From Streptomyces sp. NBC_00289 (GTDB taxonomy: Bacteria > Actinomycetota > Actinomycetes > Streptomycetales > Streptomycetaceae), in contig NZ_CP108046.1 in assembly GCF_041435115.1 (NCBI RefSeq), forward strand, positions 3,348,001 to 3,412,000: a stretch of DNA of 64,000 nt, read 5' to 3'. Under the pieces are notes generated by a model. The model was not told the origin of the DNA. It made no database searches and saw nothing but the letters and a program-made list of their open reading frames with translations. The position numbers and the translations under genes were made by a program. Shown piece by piece: positions 37,292 to 46,883 of this stretch; within the stretch, counting starts at the first letter, position 1, and every line of letters starts with the position of its first letter.

Positions 37292-38973
37292 CAGAACTCC
37301 CCCGTCCGGTCGGTCCGCAGCCGCTCGAGTACCAGCAGCGCCACCGCGCACACCACCATCAGAATCGTCGAGAGGGCCATCGCCTGCCCGTAGTTGAGCT
37401 CACCGGCCCGCCCCAGCAGCCGGGCCACGGCGACCGGCAGGGTCGGGTTGTCGGGCCGCGCGATGAACACGGTGGCCCCGAACTCGCCGAGGGACACGGC
37501 GAAGGCGAACCCGGCCGCGATCAGCAGCGCCCGCCGCACCATCGGCAGGTCGACCTCCCGCCACACCCGCCACGGCGACGCCCCGAGCACCGCCGCCGCC
37601 TCCCGCAGCCGTCCGTCCACGGCCCGCAGCACGGGCAACATGGTCCGTACGACGAAGGGGATCCCGACCAGCGCCTGCGCGAGCGGCACCAGGATCCAGG
37701 AGGACCGCAGGTTCAGCGGCGGCTCGTCGAGCGCGATCAGGAAACCGAAGCCGACGGTCACCGCGGACACCCCGAGCGGCAGCATCAGCAGCGCGTCGAA
37801 ACCGCGGACGAGCCGGCCCGCGTCCCGCCGGGTCAGGGCGACGGCGGCGAGAGCGCCGACCAGCACGGCGATCGCGGTGGCGACGACGGCGTACTCCAGC
37901 GAGTTCCCGATCGCCTCGATCGGCGCGACCAGGAAGATCCCGCCGTCGTCGCTGGTCAGGGCGCGGTAGTAGCCGAAGTCCGGCGCGTCGAGCGACCGCT
38001 GCACCAGCACGGCCAGCGGCAGCACGAGCAGGAGGGCGACCGACGCCAGGACGCCGGCGAGCAGCGCCCACTGCCCGGCCCCGCGCGGCCGCCGCGCGGT
38101 CAGGGAGGCGTCCACCAGCCGCAGGGCCGTCTCCCGCCGCCGTACGGTCCAGGCGTGCAGGGCGAGGACGGCGCCCACCGCCCCGAACTGGATCAGCGTC
38201 AGCACGGCGGCCGTGGAGAGGTCGAAGATCTCCGACGTCTGCCGGTAGATCTCGACCTCGAGCGTCGAGAAGGTCGGACCGCCGAGGATCTGCACCACGC
38301 CGAAGGAGGTGAAGGTGAACAGGAAGACCATCAGCGCGGCGGCGGCCACGGCGGGCGCGAGCGCGGGCAGCGTGACCCTCCGCCAGGCCGCCGGCCGCGA
38401 GGCGCCGAGCATCCGCGCGGCCTCCTCCTGACGCGGGTCGAGCTGCGCCCACAGCCCGCCCACCGTCCGTACGACGACCGCGTAGTTGAAGAAGACGTGC
38501 GCGAGCAGGATCGCCCACACGGTGGTGTCCAGCCGGACGCCCCACAGCTCGTCGAGCAGCCCGCCCCGGCCGACCAGGGCCAGGAACGCCGTACCGACGA
38601 CGACCGTCGGCAGCACGAACGGGACGGTCACCACGGCCCGCAGGACCTGCTTGCCGGGAAAGTCGAGGCGGGCGAAGACGTACGCGCCGGGCAGCGCGAT
38701 CAGCAGGGTGAGCGCGGTGGAGGCGAGCGCCTGCCAGGTGGTGAACCACAGGACGTGCCGGATGTCGGGCTGGGTCAGGACGTCCACGATCCGGCCCAGC
38801 CGCCACACACCGTCGACGTCGAGGCCTCGCGCGACGATCGCGGCGACGGGGTAGGCGAAGAAGACCGCGAAGAACGCGACCGGCACGACCATGAGGCCGA
38901 GCCGCGCCGCGCTCCCCCTGGCGGCCCTCGCACGGCCCTTCCGGGGGGCTACTTCAGTACGAGTGAGGTCCAC
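37291..38973 (-). CDS. thiP: Thiamine ABC transporter permease (fused two-unit type)
   Basis: A 560-residue permease with two homologous membrane halves, each with an EAA loop: EEAARMLGASRPAAWRRVTL in the first and REAAAVLGASPWRVWREVDL in the second. This is the ThiP/FbpB architecture, in which one chain makes the full channel. About 12 hydrophobic helices are visible. GTG 38973 overlaps the binding-protein stop by 25 bases, and the following ATPase overlaps by one base, so the operon is tightly coupled. Confidence 0.92.
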   Translation of the reverse strand: MDLTRTEVAPRKGRARAARGSAARLGLMVVPVAFFAVFFAYPVAAIVARGLDVDGVWRLGRIVDVLTQPDIRHVLWFTTWQALASTALTLLIALPGAYVFARLDFPGKQVLRAVVTVPFVLPTVVVGTAFLALVGRGGLLDELWGVRLDTTVWAILLAHVFFNYAVVVRTVGGLWAQLDPRQEEAARMLGASRPAAWRRVTLPALAPAVAAAALMVFLFTFTSFGVVQILGGPTFSTLEVEIYRQTSEIFDLSTAAVLTLIQFGAVGAVLALHAWTVRRRETALRLVDASLTARRPRGAGQWALLAGVLASVALLLVLPLAVLVQRSLDAPDFGYYRALTSDDGGIFLVAPIEAIGNSLEYAVVATAIAVLVGALAAVALTRRDAGRLVRGFDALLMLPLGVSAVTVGFGFLIALDEPPLNLRSSWILVPLAQALVGIPFVVRTMLPVLRAVDGRLREAAAVLGASPWRVWREVDLPMVRRALLIAAGFAFAVSLGEFGATVFIARPDNPTLPVAVARLLGRAGELNYGQAMALSTILMVVCAVALLVLERLRTDRTGEF

Positions 38974-40040
38974 GACTTGACCCACTGGTCGCGACTGCCG
39001 GCGATCTTCGCCGGGTCCATGGTCTCCGGATCCTTGGCCTGCGGCCCGTACTGGGTGAACTCCGCGGGCACGCGGGCGCCCTCCCGTACCGGGTAGACGA
39101 ACATGTTGAGCGGCATGTCCTCCTGGAACCTCTTGGTGAGCAGGAAGTCGAGCAGCGCCTTGCCGCCCTTCGTGTTCCCGGCGTTGCTCAGCAGACCCGC
39201 GTACTCGGTCTGGCGGAAGCAGGTGCCGGTCGCGACGCCGGTCGGCGCGGTGGTGGGCCTGGGGTCGGCGTAGATGACCTCGGCGGGCGGCGAGGAGGCG
39301 TAGGAGACCACAAGCGGCCGGTCGGCCTTCGCCTTCCTGCCGCCGGCGGAGCCGGAGAACTCCTCGTTGTAGGCCTGCTCCCAGCCGTCGACGACCTTCA
39401 CGCCGTTGGCCTTCAGCTTCTTCCAGTAGCCCTGCCAGCCGTCGTCGCCGTATGCGGCGGCGGACCCGAGCAGGAAGCCGAGGCCGGGCGAGGAGGTGGA
39501 GGCGTTCTCGGTGACGAGCAGGTTCTTGTACGCCGGCTTGACCAGGTCGGCGAACGAACTGGGCGGGGTCAGCTTGTGCGCGCCGAACCATGCCTTGTCG
39601 TAGTTGACGCAGATGTCGCCGGTGTCGATCGGGGTGACCCGGTGCTTGTCCCCGTCGACGCGGTACTCCGCCTTGACCAGGTCGGAATCCTTCGCCTCGT
39701 ACGACTGGAACAGCCCGTTGTCGAGGGCCCGCGACAGCAGGGTGTTGTCGACCCCGAAGAAGACGTCGCCCTGCGGGTTGTCCTTGGTGAGGATGGCCTT
39801 GTTGACGGCCTGCCCGGCGTCGCCGTCCTTGAGGACCCGCACCTTGTAGCCGGACTGCTTCTCGAAGTCCGCGAGCACGCTCTTCGAGACGGCCCACGAG
39901 TCGTGGCTGACGAGGGTCACGGTCCGGGAACCGGAGCCGCCGTTGCCCGAGCCGGACGAGGACCCGCACGCGGTGAGTGCGGGCAGCGTGACGAGGCCCA
40001 GGCCGAGGGCCACGGCCGTGAACTTCCTGGTGGTGCTCAC
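38949..40040 (-). CDS. thiB: Thiamine substrate-binding lipoprotein
   Basis: A 363-residue periplasmic-type binding lipoprotein: signal FTAVALGLGLVTLPALTAC with lipobox cysteine, then TVTLVSHDSWAVSKSVLADF and GDAGQAVNKAILTKDNPQGD, the pattern of ThiB/TbpA. It binds thiamine or its phosphates. GTG 40040 is fixed by AGGAGG (40046-40051), five bases upstream; the frame extends upstream only through the leader. It is preceded by the riboswitch and hairpin described separately. Confidence 0.93.
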   Translation of the reverse strand: MSTTRKFTAVALGLGLVTLPALTACGSSSGSGNGGSGSRTVTLVSHDSWAVSKSVLADFEKQSGYKVRVLKDGDAGQAVNKAILTKDNPQGDVFFGVDNTLLSRALDNGLFQSYEAKDSDLVKAEYRVDGDKHRVTPIDTGDICVNYDKAWFGAHKLTPPSSFADLVKPAYKNLLVTENASTSSPGLGFLLGSAAAYGDDGWQGYWKKLKANGVKVVDGWEQAYNEEFSGSAGGRKAKADRPLVVSYASSPPAEVIYADPRPTTAPTGVATGTCFRQTEYAGLLSNAGNTKGGKALLDFLLTKRFQEDMPLNMFVYPVREGARVPAEFTQYGPQAKDPETMDPAKIAGSRDQWVKSWTSLVLK

Positions 40041-40072
40041 TGATTCCTCCTGGCTGACCAGGAAGAGACGCG

Positions 40073-40108
40073 GCCCTGCCCGAGGAACCCACGGTTCCCG
40101 GGCAGGGC
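40073..40108 (-). terminator. Hairpin after the TPP aptamer
   Basis: A 16-bp G/C-rich stem with one bulged base and a GUG loop lies between the TPP aptamer and the thiB ribosome site, at the place expected for the expression platform. It ends about 30 bases before the thiB start and has no U-tract. Confidence 0.8.
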
Positions 40109-40125
40109 GCAACAGCTTGAGTGAT

Positions 40126-40214
40126 GACCGAACTTCCTACCCAGAATGACCTGGGCGAGGTTCAGAGGGTCTGCGGTCTGTCCCGCACTCTCAGCGCTGT
40201 GGCGCTCCCCTGTC
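40126..40214 (-). promoter_or_regulatory. TPP (thi-box) riboswitch of thiBPQ
   Basis: On the minus strand the leader contains the thi-box landmarks in order: AGGGGAGC, the CTGAGA loop (GCGCTGAGAGTGCGG), ACCCTCTGAACCT, and GGTCATTCTGGGTAGGAAG. This is the TPP-binding aptamer, here likely to switch off thiBPQ when TPP is abundant. The hairpin at 40073-40108 is the probable terminator or platform. Confidence 0.95.
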
Positions 40215-40256
40215 GGAATATGAAGATGAGTATGAAGTTGTCCTGACGCGATCAGA

Positions 40257-41363
40257 CTACCGCTCGGTCGCGGCGAGCTGACCGCACGCCCCGTCGATCT
40301 CCTGGCCACGGGTGTCCCGGACGGTCACCGGTACGCCATGCGCGGCGATCGCCTCGACGAACGCCTTCTCGTCCTCGGGCCGCGAAGCGGTCCACTTGGA
40401 GCCCGGCGTCGGGTTCAGCGGGATCAGGTTGACGTGCACCGGCTTGCCCTTGAGCAGCCGGCCGAGCCGGTCACCGCGCCAGGCCTGGTCGTTGATGTCC
40501 CGGATCAGCGCGTACTCGATCGACAGCCGGCGCCCCGACTTGGCGGCGTACTCCCATCCGGCGTCCAGCACCTCGCGCACCTTCCACCGCGTGTTCACGG
40601 GGACGAGGGTGTCGCGCAGCTCGTCGTCCGGCGCGTGCAGCGAGATCGCCAGCCGGCACTTGAAGCCCTCGTCGGCGAAGCGGTGGATGGCCGGCACGAG
40701 ACCGACCGTCGAGACGGTGATCCCACGCTGCGACAGCCCGAGCCCGTCGGGCTCGGGGTCGGTGAGCCGCCGGATGGAACCGACCACCCTGTTGTAGTTG
40801 GCGAGGGGCTCGCCCATGCCCATGAACACGATGTTGGACAGCCGCGCGGGCCCGCCGGGAATCTCACCCTCCCGCAGCGCCCGCATCCCGTCCACGATCT
40901 GGTGCACGATCTCGGCGGTCGACAGGTTGCGGTCCAGACCCGCCTGCCCGGTCGCGCAGAACGGGCAGTTCATCCCGCAACCCGCCTGGGAGCTGATGCA
41001 CATGGTGACCCGGTCCGGGTAGCGCATGAGCACCGACTCGACAAGCGTGCCGTCGAACAGCTTCCACAGCGTCTTGCGGGTGGTGTCCTGGTCGGTCGAC
41101 AGATGCCGCACGACCGACATCAGCTCCGGCAGCAGCGCCTCCTGCAGCTTGCCGCGCGAGCCGGACGGGATGTCGGTCCACTGCTCCGGGTCGTGCGCGT
41201 ACCGCGCGAAGTAGTGCTGCGAGAGCTGCTTGGCACGAAACGGCTTCTCACCGATCGCGGCGACGGCTTCCTTGCGCTCGGCGGGCGTGAGATCGGCAAG
41301 GTGCCGCGGCGGCTTCTTGGCTCCGCGGGGGGCGACGAAAGTAAGTTCTCCGGGCTTAGGCAT
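40257..41363 (-). CDS. rlmN: 23S rRNA/tRNA adenine-C2 methyltransferase RlmN
   Basis: A 368-residue radical SAM enzyme that methylates A2503 of 23S rRNA and A37 of tRNAs. The iron-sulfur cysteines C129, C133 and C136 lie in [14 protein letters not shown]. The glycine motif GMGEP follows, and the methyl-carrier Cys is in the C-terminal [12 protein letters not shown]. The start ATG at 41363 gives [13 protein letters not shown], the Streptomyces N-terminus; a longer in-frame reading is not conserved in type. It is a solo gene just upstream of the riboswitch operon. Confidence 0.97.
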   Translation of the reverse strand: MPKPGELTFVAPRGAKKPPRHLADLTPAERKEAVAAIGEKPFRAKQLSQHYFARYAHDPEQWTDIPSGSRGKLQEALLPELMSVVRHLSTDQDTTRKTLWKLFDGTLVESVLMRYPDRVTMCISSQAGCGMNCPFCATGQAGLDRNLSTAEIVHQIVDGMRALREGEIPGGPARLSNIVFMGMGEPLANYNRVVGSIRRLTDPEPDGLGLSQRGITVSTVGLVPAIHRFADEGFKCRLAISLHAPDDELRDTLVPVNTRWKVREVLDAGWEYAAKSGRRLSIEYALIRDINDQAWRGDRLGRLLKGKPVHVNLIPLNPTPGSKWTASRPEDEKAFVEAIAAHGVPVTVRDTRGQEIDGACGQLAATER

Positions 41364-41505
41364 GGCTGTACCAGTGTCGCAGATCGAATCGGGTGGCCAG
41401 GAGACGGCCGGGCCCCGGGGGAGCCTTCGGGCCATGCGCGTGGCGCCAGGTCCCTCCGCCCTCCGCAGCGCCGCGGAGAGAAACGGGCCCTGGGGCAGGA
41501 CGGAC

Positions 41506-43404
41506 TCAGCCTCTCATTCCAGTCCGAGACAGCGAGACAATGAGTGGCAGGAGGCCCAGAAACGCGGTCGCGTCCGCGGCGTTGCCTCGCCCCATGGACG
41601 GGATGCTGATCGCCACCGCCGCCATCACCGTGCACACGACGATCACCAGTCGACGAGCACGCGAGACGGGGCCCGGCGGGTCTTTGAACAGGAAGAAAGA
41701 ACCGAGAACCAGGGCCAGGAAACCAAGAGTCTGCATCGCCGCCGAAACGATGTCCGGTGAGCTGTCCGACAACAGGCCTTCACCTTGTCCGACGCTGAGT
41801 GCGAACAGTCCTGCGGTCAGCGTCGCGAGAGCGCACCAGAAACGCATCAGCCCCCAGTTGCGGGACTGTACTGCTTGCGGCGCACTCTCCCTGGCCAGTA
41901 TCTGCACCTCCAGTCTGCCGTCCGTCAGCCACTCGGGCTTTCTGCTGACAATGCCCAGCTCCGTCAGGCCGTGAAAATACTTGGCACTCGTGCGCTTGTC
42001 GACCCGACCGCCGTTCGTCCTGTCCGCACAGACTTCCAGGAAGTCACCCAGGAAGGCTTGATACGAGTCACGCCGCAAAGTATTTGGAGCGGCGGCCTCG
42101 TCTTCGACACCGGTCACTTCGAACTCGAAATGAGACAGAGGCGCCGTTTGCCCAGGACGCCGGAAGGCGACCCTGTCGTACTTCACCTTCGCAATACGAT
42201 TTCGGAGATCGGACGAGCGGACGTCGGCCCGGTCGACAATCCACGATGTCCTCGTCACTTCCACTTCGAGACTATTACGTAGGCTCGACGCGGCGAGCGC
42301 GGTCGGGAGCTCGGAAAAATCAGCCGGAGGTGCCGCACGCGAGGCGCCCCGGACCGCAGAGAGCCAGTTTTGGATCGCAGCCCACGCCTCGTCGATGTCA
42401 CTGGACGGCCGGACTATGATCTCTTGCTGCATCACCAGCCCGTATCGCTGCTCGCCACGTTCCTTGAGCCGACGGAAGGTCAGTTGCCGGGTTTCCCCTT
42501 CCCGACGCATCCGCAGATACCAGCCCAGCTTGAAGAGCTCATGCTTCTTCGTGTCGAAATACGTGTCAAAGATTCTGCGGTCCGCAGATCGATGAAACTG
42601 ATACCCCCGGACGAACTCTCCGGACGCATTGATCTGAGCGACCAGCGCCTCGTAACTCGAAATATCTCCCAGAGTCACCTTCGCTTCCAGCTTGTCCCGA
42701 AGATGCCGCGAGGCATAGTGAATCAAGGCCTGCTGGAATTTCGAGGTGTACACCTGACGGGTATTGAACCTACGATCGATGCAACGGGCCATCTCGTCGA
42801 GCTTGGCCGCGTTCGCCGAATCAGAGATCTCAATCTCGATACGCCCCTCGCGTACACTCCCCTCCGTGCTGTCCAAGTACTCCGTTTCATCAACAACGAG
42901 TTCCGCCACATCGCCACTCGCGTCGCCCACCATCCAGATGTCCCGCGTGGTTTTCACCGGATAGTCGCTGACCAGACCAAGTTGACGTAATGCAGCGACG
43001 ACACCGCCCCGGTGAATGAGAGTCTCGACCGGAGCGGGAGGGGCGGAAATGATGTTCTCCCCTCGCAGAGCAGCCGCAACAGCCGTCAAGACCTCGACCA
43101 GCGAGCCGTCCGTCGGGTTTTCCAGTTCCTCGCGATGGACAGCGGAGCCCCCGCCCACCCCCGGGCGCGGCCGTTTCAGCGCCACAGAAAACAGCCCGGC
43201 GGATTTCTCCCTCACACGTAGGGACCAGTCACGTGAAGCTATCTGTCCATTGACGTCGAAGTACGTGTCGAAGTTGGTCACTTTTCGCGCATACGTGACG
43301 GTGAAGTCACCCAGGGAGGGATCGAGCCGCAGGCTCTCACTAATACTCGAAATGGAGTCGACGGGAACTTCAAACTTCTGTTCGATTTCGATCCCCACAA
43401 ACAC
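41506..43404 (-). CDS. Double CYTH-domain membrane protein
   Basis: A 632-residue protein with two CYTH (triphosphate tunnel) domains. The first (about 4-200) has the ExExK signature as EIEQK at residues 6-10 and a closing RIEIEISD. The second (about 230-460) is related ([32 protein letters not shown]) but lacks the first Glu of ExExK. The C-terminal 115 residues hold four hydrophobic helices. CYTH enzymes act on triphosphates such as ATP, thiamine triphosphate or polyphosphate. No VTC-type kinase domain is present. The region is visibly less GC-rich than its neighbours, suggesting acquisition. The GTG at 43404 has a weak GGGGGA site; a GTG two codons later is also possible. Confidence 0.78.
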   Translation of the reverse strand: MFVGIEIEQKFEVPVDSISSISESLRLDPSLGDFTVTYARKVTNFDTYFDVNGQIASRDWSLRVREKSAGLFSVALKRPRPGVGGGSAVHREELENPTDGSLVEVLTAVAAALRGENIISAPPAPVETLIHRGGVVAALRQLGLVSDYPVKTTRDIWMVGDASGDVAELVVDETEYLDSTEGSVREGRIEIEISDSANAAKLDEMARCIDRRFNTRQVYTSKFQQALIHYASRHLRDKLEAKVTLGDISSYEALVAQINASGEFVRGYQFHRSADRRIFDTYFDTKKHELFKLGWYLRMRREGETRQLTFRRLKERGEQRYGLVMQQEIIVRPSSDIDEAWAAIQNWLSAVRGASRAAPPADFSELPTALAASSLRNSLEVEVTRTSWIVDRADVRSSDLRNRIAKVKYDRVAFRRPGQTAPLSHFEFEVTGVEDEAAAPNTLRRDSYQAFLGDFLEVCADRTNGGRVDKRTSAKYFHGLTELGIVSRKPEWLTDGRLEVQILARESAPQAVQSRNWGLMRFWCALATLTAGLFALSVGQGEGLLSDSSPDIVSAAMQTLGFLALVLGSFFLFKDPPGPVSRARRLVIVVCTVMAAVAISIPSMGRGNAADATAFLGLLPLIVSLSRTGMRG

Positions 43405-43627
43405 TCCCCCGAGAGTGACCGAGCAAGGAAATGCAGAGTACGCCCAGGGAACGCCACCGTAAATGCCCGGTGCAAGATCTCGTGGCGTGATCGGTGGTGT
43501 AGCCCGCTACACCATCGATCAGGGAGGCCGGTCCCTCGTGGTGGCGGCCGTGTGACGGGATCGTCGGACACGGCACACGTTCCCACCAGCACGTCTCATC
43601 CGCCGACCCTGAGAAAGGGAACCTCCC

Positions 43628-43819
43628 ATGGCCCCGAACCGCCGCCTCGACAGGATCACTGACGAGAACGACGCGGGGGACGACAAGGTCGACAAGGCCG
43701 TGAAGGATCTCGACAAGGCGGTCTCGGACTACAACAAGGCCGCCCTGAACGGCGAGAACCCCGACTCCGGCAAAATCGACGCCGCCGCCGACGAGCTGAA
43801 GAGCGTCTGCTCGTCATGA
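43628..43819 (+). CDS. Small acidic hypothetical protein
   Basis: I do not recognise this 63-residue protein. It is hydrophilic and highly charged (DDKVDKAVKDLDKAVSDYNK), probably a short helical hairpin, with one Cys near the C-terminus. AAAGGGAACC precedes ATG 43628. It stands alone, divergent from the CYTH gene, with a plausible coding composition but no domain. Confidence 0.55.
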   Translation: MAPNRRLDRITDENDAGDDKVDKAVKDLDKAVSDYNKAALNGENPDSGKIDAAADELKSVCSS

Positions 43820-43924
43820 CGGTCCGCTCGTCATGAGGTTCTGATCGTCATGAAGGTCCGCTCGTCATGACAGATACGGGTGGCGAGCCGGTCGGCCGGC
43901 GGCCGTCAGCGGGTGAAGCCGAGA

Positions 43925-43955
43925 AGCCCCCGCCCTCGTGGCGAGGGCGGGGGCT
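43925..43955. terminator. Perfect bidirectional hairpin
   Basis: A 14-bp perfect stem AGCCCCCGCCCTCG with a TGG loop lies 23 bases beyond the cdsA stop and about 105 bases after the small plus-strand gene, and can end transcription from both sides. Confidence 0.9.
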
Positions 43956-43977
43956 CCGGCGTGCAGACGCGACCCGG

Positions 43978-45183
43978 TCAGCCGGATCCGACGAACAGCA
44001 CCAGCAGCAGCCACACCACCGGTGCCGTGGGCAGCAGGGAGTCCAGACGGTCCATGATGCCGCCGTGCCCCGGCAGCAGCGTGCCCATGTCCTTGATGCC
44101 CAGGTCCCGCTTGATCATCGACTCGCCGAGGTCCCCGAGCGTGGCGCTGGCCGCGACCGCGAGGCCCAGCACCAGCCCCTGCCACCACACGCCGTCGTCG
44201 ATCAGGAACTGCAGGCACAGCGCGCCCGCCACCATCGCGAAGGTGACCGCCCCGACCAGGCCCTCGCGGGTCTTGCCGGGGCTGATGCGCGGGGCCAGTT
44301 TGTGCTTGCCGAAGCGCCAGCCGACGGCGTACGCGCCGGTGTCGCTCACCACCGTGAGCAGCAAAAACGTCAGAACGCGCCACGCGCCGTCGTCGGCCCG
44401 CAGCATCATCGCGACGAAGGTGGCGAGGAACGGCACGTAGAAGGCCGCGAAGACGCCCGCCGTGACGTCCTTGAGGTAGCCCTCGGGCGGCTCCGTCATG
44501 CGCCACACGAGGACGGCCAGCGCGGTGAGCGCCATCGCCACCCAGGCGCCCTCGGCACCACGGACGTATCCGGAGACGACCATCGCCGCGCCGCCGAGCG
44601 CGAGCGGGACGAGTGGCGCCTTGATGCCCTTGCGCTCCTCGAGCCGCGTGGTCAGCTCCCACAGACCCACCACGACGGCGACCGCGACCACGCCGACGAA
44701 CACGGCCTTGACCACGAACAGGGACGCGACGATCACCGCTCCGAGCCCGACTCCGACGCCTATGGCCGAACCCAGGTCCCGGCCCGCGCTCTTCTTCTGC
44801 GGCGCGGGCGCCGGCTGCGAGGCGTCGGGCATGGGCTCCGGATTCTGCGGCGCCGCCCCGTGGGGCTGCGCCTGCGGCGTGTCGTAGGGCCCGTAGACGT
44901 GGGCCTGCGGCGGGTCGTACGGCGGAGTCCGCTGTGAGTCGTACGGCAACGGCTGCGGCGGTTCGTCGCGGAACAAGGGACCGCTCAGCCGAGCGGCCCC
45001 CCGATCGTCATCCTGGTTCCCGCCGGATGCGGGTACGTCGGGCACGATGGGCATGGGGCGAGTGTGCTGGGCGTCATGCGCATCGTACGCGGGACCCGCC
45101 GGGGCAGCCCCCTGGACAGGCCCCTGGTCGGACGGCCCCCAGTACCCGGCTTGAGGCGGCGCTCCCCAGGAAGAGTCGTTCAT
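43978..45183 (-). CDS. cdsA: Phosphatidate cytidylyltransferase (CDP-DAG synthase)
   Basis: A 401-residue integral membrane enzyme that makes CDP-diacylglycerol from phosphatidate and CTP. The CDS signature SATLGDLGESMIKRDLGIKD-MGTLLPGHGGIMDRLD lies near the C-terminus, with the catalytic DR pair. About eight hydrophobic helices follow residue 135. The N-terminal 130 residues are a Pro/Gln-rich disordered extension (YDSQRTPPYDPPQAHVYG) typical of Streptomyces. The ATG overlaps the frr stop (TGATG), so phospholipid synthesis is coupled to the translation operon. Confidence 0.96.
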   Translation of the reverse strand: MNDSSWGAPPQAGYWGPSDQGPVQGAAPAGPAYDAHDAQHTRPMPIVPDVPASGGNQDDDRGAARLSGPLFRDEPPQPLPYDSQRTPPYDPPQAHVYGPYDTPQAQPHGAAPQNPEPMPDASQPAPAPQKKSAGRDLGSAIGVGVGLGAVIVASLFVVKAVFVGVVAVAVVVGLWELTTRLEERKGIKAPLVPLALGGAAMVVSGYVRGAEGAWVAMALTALAVLVWRMTEPPEGYLKDVTAGVFAAFYVPFLATFVAMMLRADDGAWRVLTFLLLTVVSDTGAYAVGWRFGKHKLAPRISPGKTREGLVGAVTFAMVAGALCLQFLIDDGVWWQGLVLGLAVAASATLGDLGESMIKRDLGIKDMGTLLPGHGGIMDRLDSLLPTAPVVWLLLVLFVGSG

Positions 45184-45743
45184 CAGACCTCGAGCAGCTC
45201 CGCTTCCTTGTGCTTGAGGAGCTCGTCCACCTGGGCGACGTACTTGTGGGTGGTGTCGTCGAGTTCCTTCTCCGCACGACGGCCCTCGTCCTCACCGACG
45301 TCGCCGTCCTTGACGAGCTTGTCGATGGCGTCCTTGGCCTTGCGGCGCACCGAGCGGATCGAGACCTTGCTGTCCTCGGCCTTGCTCCGGGCGACCTTGA
45401 TGTAGTCGCGGCGGCGCTCCTCGGTGAGCTCGGGGAACACCACCCGGATGATGTTGCCGTCGTTGCTCGGGTTGACGCCCAGGTCCGAGTCGCGGATCGC
45501 CTGCTCGATGTTGCGCAGCGCGCTCTTGTCGAACGGGGTCACCACGGCCATGCGCGGCTCCGGCACGGAGAACGAAGCCAGCTGGTTGATCGGCGTCGGC
45601 GCACCGTAGTAGTCGGCCACGATCTTGTTGAACATCGCCGGGTGCGCACGGCCGGTGCGGATCGCGGCGAAGTCCTCCTTGGCGACCACGACGGCCTTCT
45701 CCATCTTCTCCTCGGCCTCGAGGAGGGTCTCTTCGATCACCAC
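45183..45743 (-). CDS. frr: Ribosome recycling factor
   Basis: A 186-residue ribosome recycling factor, which splits post-termination ribosomes with EF-G. The three-helix bundle carries [13 protein letters not shown], the [13 protein letters not shown] domain II hinge, and [20 protein letters not shown]. Length is normal. Start GTG 45743 or the next codon GTG 45740 are both possible after AGGAG. It sits in the conserved rpsB-tsf-pyrH-frr-cdsA order. Confidence 0.98.
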   Translation of the reverse strand: MVIEETLLEAEEKMEKAVVVAKEDFAAIRTGRAHPAMFNKIVADYYGAPTPINQLASFSVPEPRMAVVTPFDKSALRNIEQAIRDSDLGVNPSNDGNIIRVVFPELTEERRRDYIKVARSKAEDSKVSIRSVRRKAKDAIDKLVKDGDVGEDEGRRAEKELDDTTHKYVAQVDELLKHKEAELLEV

Positions 45744-45932
45744 TTGCTCCTGCGTGTCTTGAGTAGGCCCGGCTGCGGTTCCTTTACGGGGCGGCGGCCG
45801 GCTGCGTCGCGTCTTCTTCCTGCACGGTTCCCGACCGTCAGGACATTGTCCATCCCCCGGTCAGGGTCCGTCCGCCGTCCTGCTGTTGCCCCACGGACAC
45901 ATGGCGTCCGGCGGACGGGCGTGGCGCACCGG

Positions 45933-46691
45933 TCAGTCCCGGCTGCCTTGGTCACCCACAAGCGTGCCGATCTTCTCACCCTTGACGGCGCGGGCGATAT
46001 TGCCCTCCGCCAGAAGCTCGAAGACCAGGATGGACAGCTTGTTGTCACGGCACAGCGTGATCGCGGTCATGTCGGCGACCTTCAGGTCGCGGGTGATGAC
46101 CTCGCCGTAGCTGAGCGAGTCGAACTTGACGGCCTCGGGGTTGGTCTTCGGATCGGAGTCGTAGACCCCGTCCACCCCGTTCTTGCCCATCAGCAGTGCC
46201 TCGGCGTCGATCTCCAGGGCGCGCTGGGCGGCGGTGGTGTCGGTGGAGAAGTACGGCATGCCCATCCCGGCGCCGAAGATGACCACGCGGCCCTTCTCCA
46301 GATGGCGCACGGCGCGCAGCGGAATGTACGGCTCGGCGACCTGGCCCATGGTGATGGCGGTCTGCACCCGGCTGTCGATGCCCTCCTTCTCCAGGAAGTC
46401 CTGGAGGGCGAGGCAGTTCATGACGGTGCCGAGCATGCCCATGTAGTCCGAGCGGGCCCGGTCCATGCCGCGCTGCTGCAGTTCGGCACCGCGGAAGAAG
46501 TTGCCGCCGCCGATGACGACGGCGATCTCCGCGCCGTCACGCACGACGGCCGCGATCTCGCGGGCGATCTTGTGCACCACGTCGGGGTCCACGCCCAGGC
46601 CCCCGCCACCGGAGAAGGCCTCTCCGGACAGCTTCAGCAGAAACCGGCCGTGTACTTTGCCGTCGTCGCTCTTCTGGGCCTTGGTGGTCAT
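45933..46691 (-). CDS. pyrH: UMP kinase
   Basis: A 252-residue UMP kinase of the amino acid kinase fold, making UDP for pyrimidine supply. Visible motifs are [22 protein letters not shown], the ATP/UMP region [12 protein letters not shown] and GENGV-type loop [18 protein letters not shown] 46691 is chosen because GAGGAG lies just upstream; the open frame before it runs through a hairpin. It is 189 bp from frr and separated from tsf by a hairpin. Confidence 0.97.
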   Translation of the reverse strand: MTTKAQKSDDGKVHGRFLLKLSGEAFSGGGGLGVDPDVVHKIAREIAAVVRDGAEIAVVIGGGNFFRGAELQQRGMDRARSDYMGMLGTVMNCLALQDFLEKEGIDSRVQTAITMGQVAEPYIPLRAVRHLEKGRVVIFGAGMGMPYFSTDTTAAQRALEIDAEALLMGKNGVDGVYDSDPKTNPEAVKFDSLSYGEVITRDLKVADMTAITLCRDNKLSILVFELLAEGNIARAVKGEKIGTLVGDQGSRD

Positions 46692-46721
46692 GGCGTTCTC
46701 CTCATGGTGCACATACGAAGA

Positions 46722-46768
46722 AGGCCATTGCCGGTGGGGTGTTCGCATCCCATGCGCGGCAATGGCCT
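46722..46768 (-). terminator. Hairpin between tsf and pyrH
   Basis: Perfect 12-base arms AGGCCATTGCCG and CGGCAATGGCCT surround a 23-base loop, beginning about 115 bases beyond the tsf stop and ending about 30 bases before the pyrH start. It may be an attenuator that lowers pyrH relative to tsf. Confidence 0.75.
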
Positions 46769-46883
46769 CCTCGTCAGATCTGCTGTCGTCCGCCACACGC
46801 GCGTGTGCGGCGGCGTACCCGGACGACTGCTGTCGACCCTAGCGGGGTTCCGCCGGGGATCGCGCGTCGATCGCGGTACGGAC

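Noticed and set aside
41506..43404. Insertion sequence or transposase behind the composition change
   Set aside because: No transposase motif or inverted repeats flank the double-CYTH gene; only composition hints at transfer.
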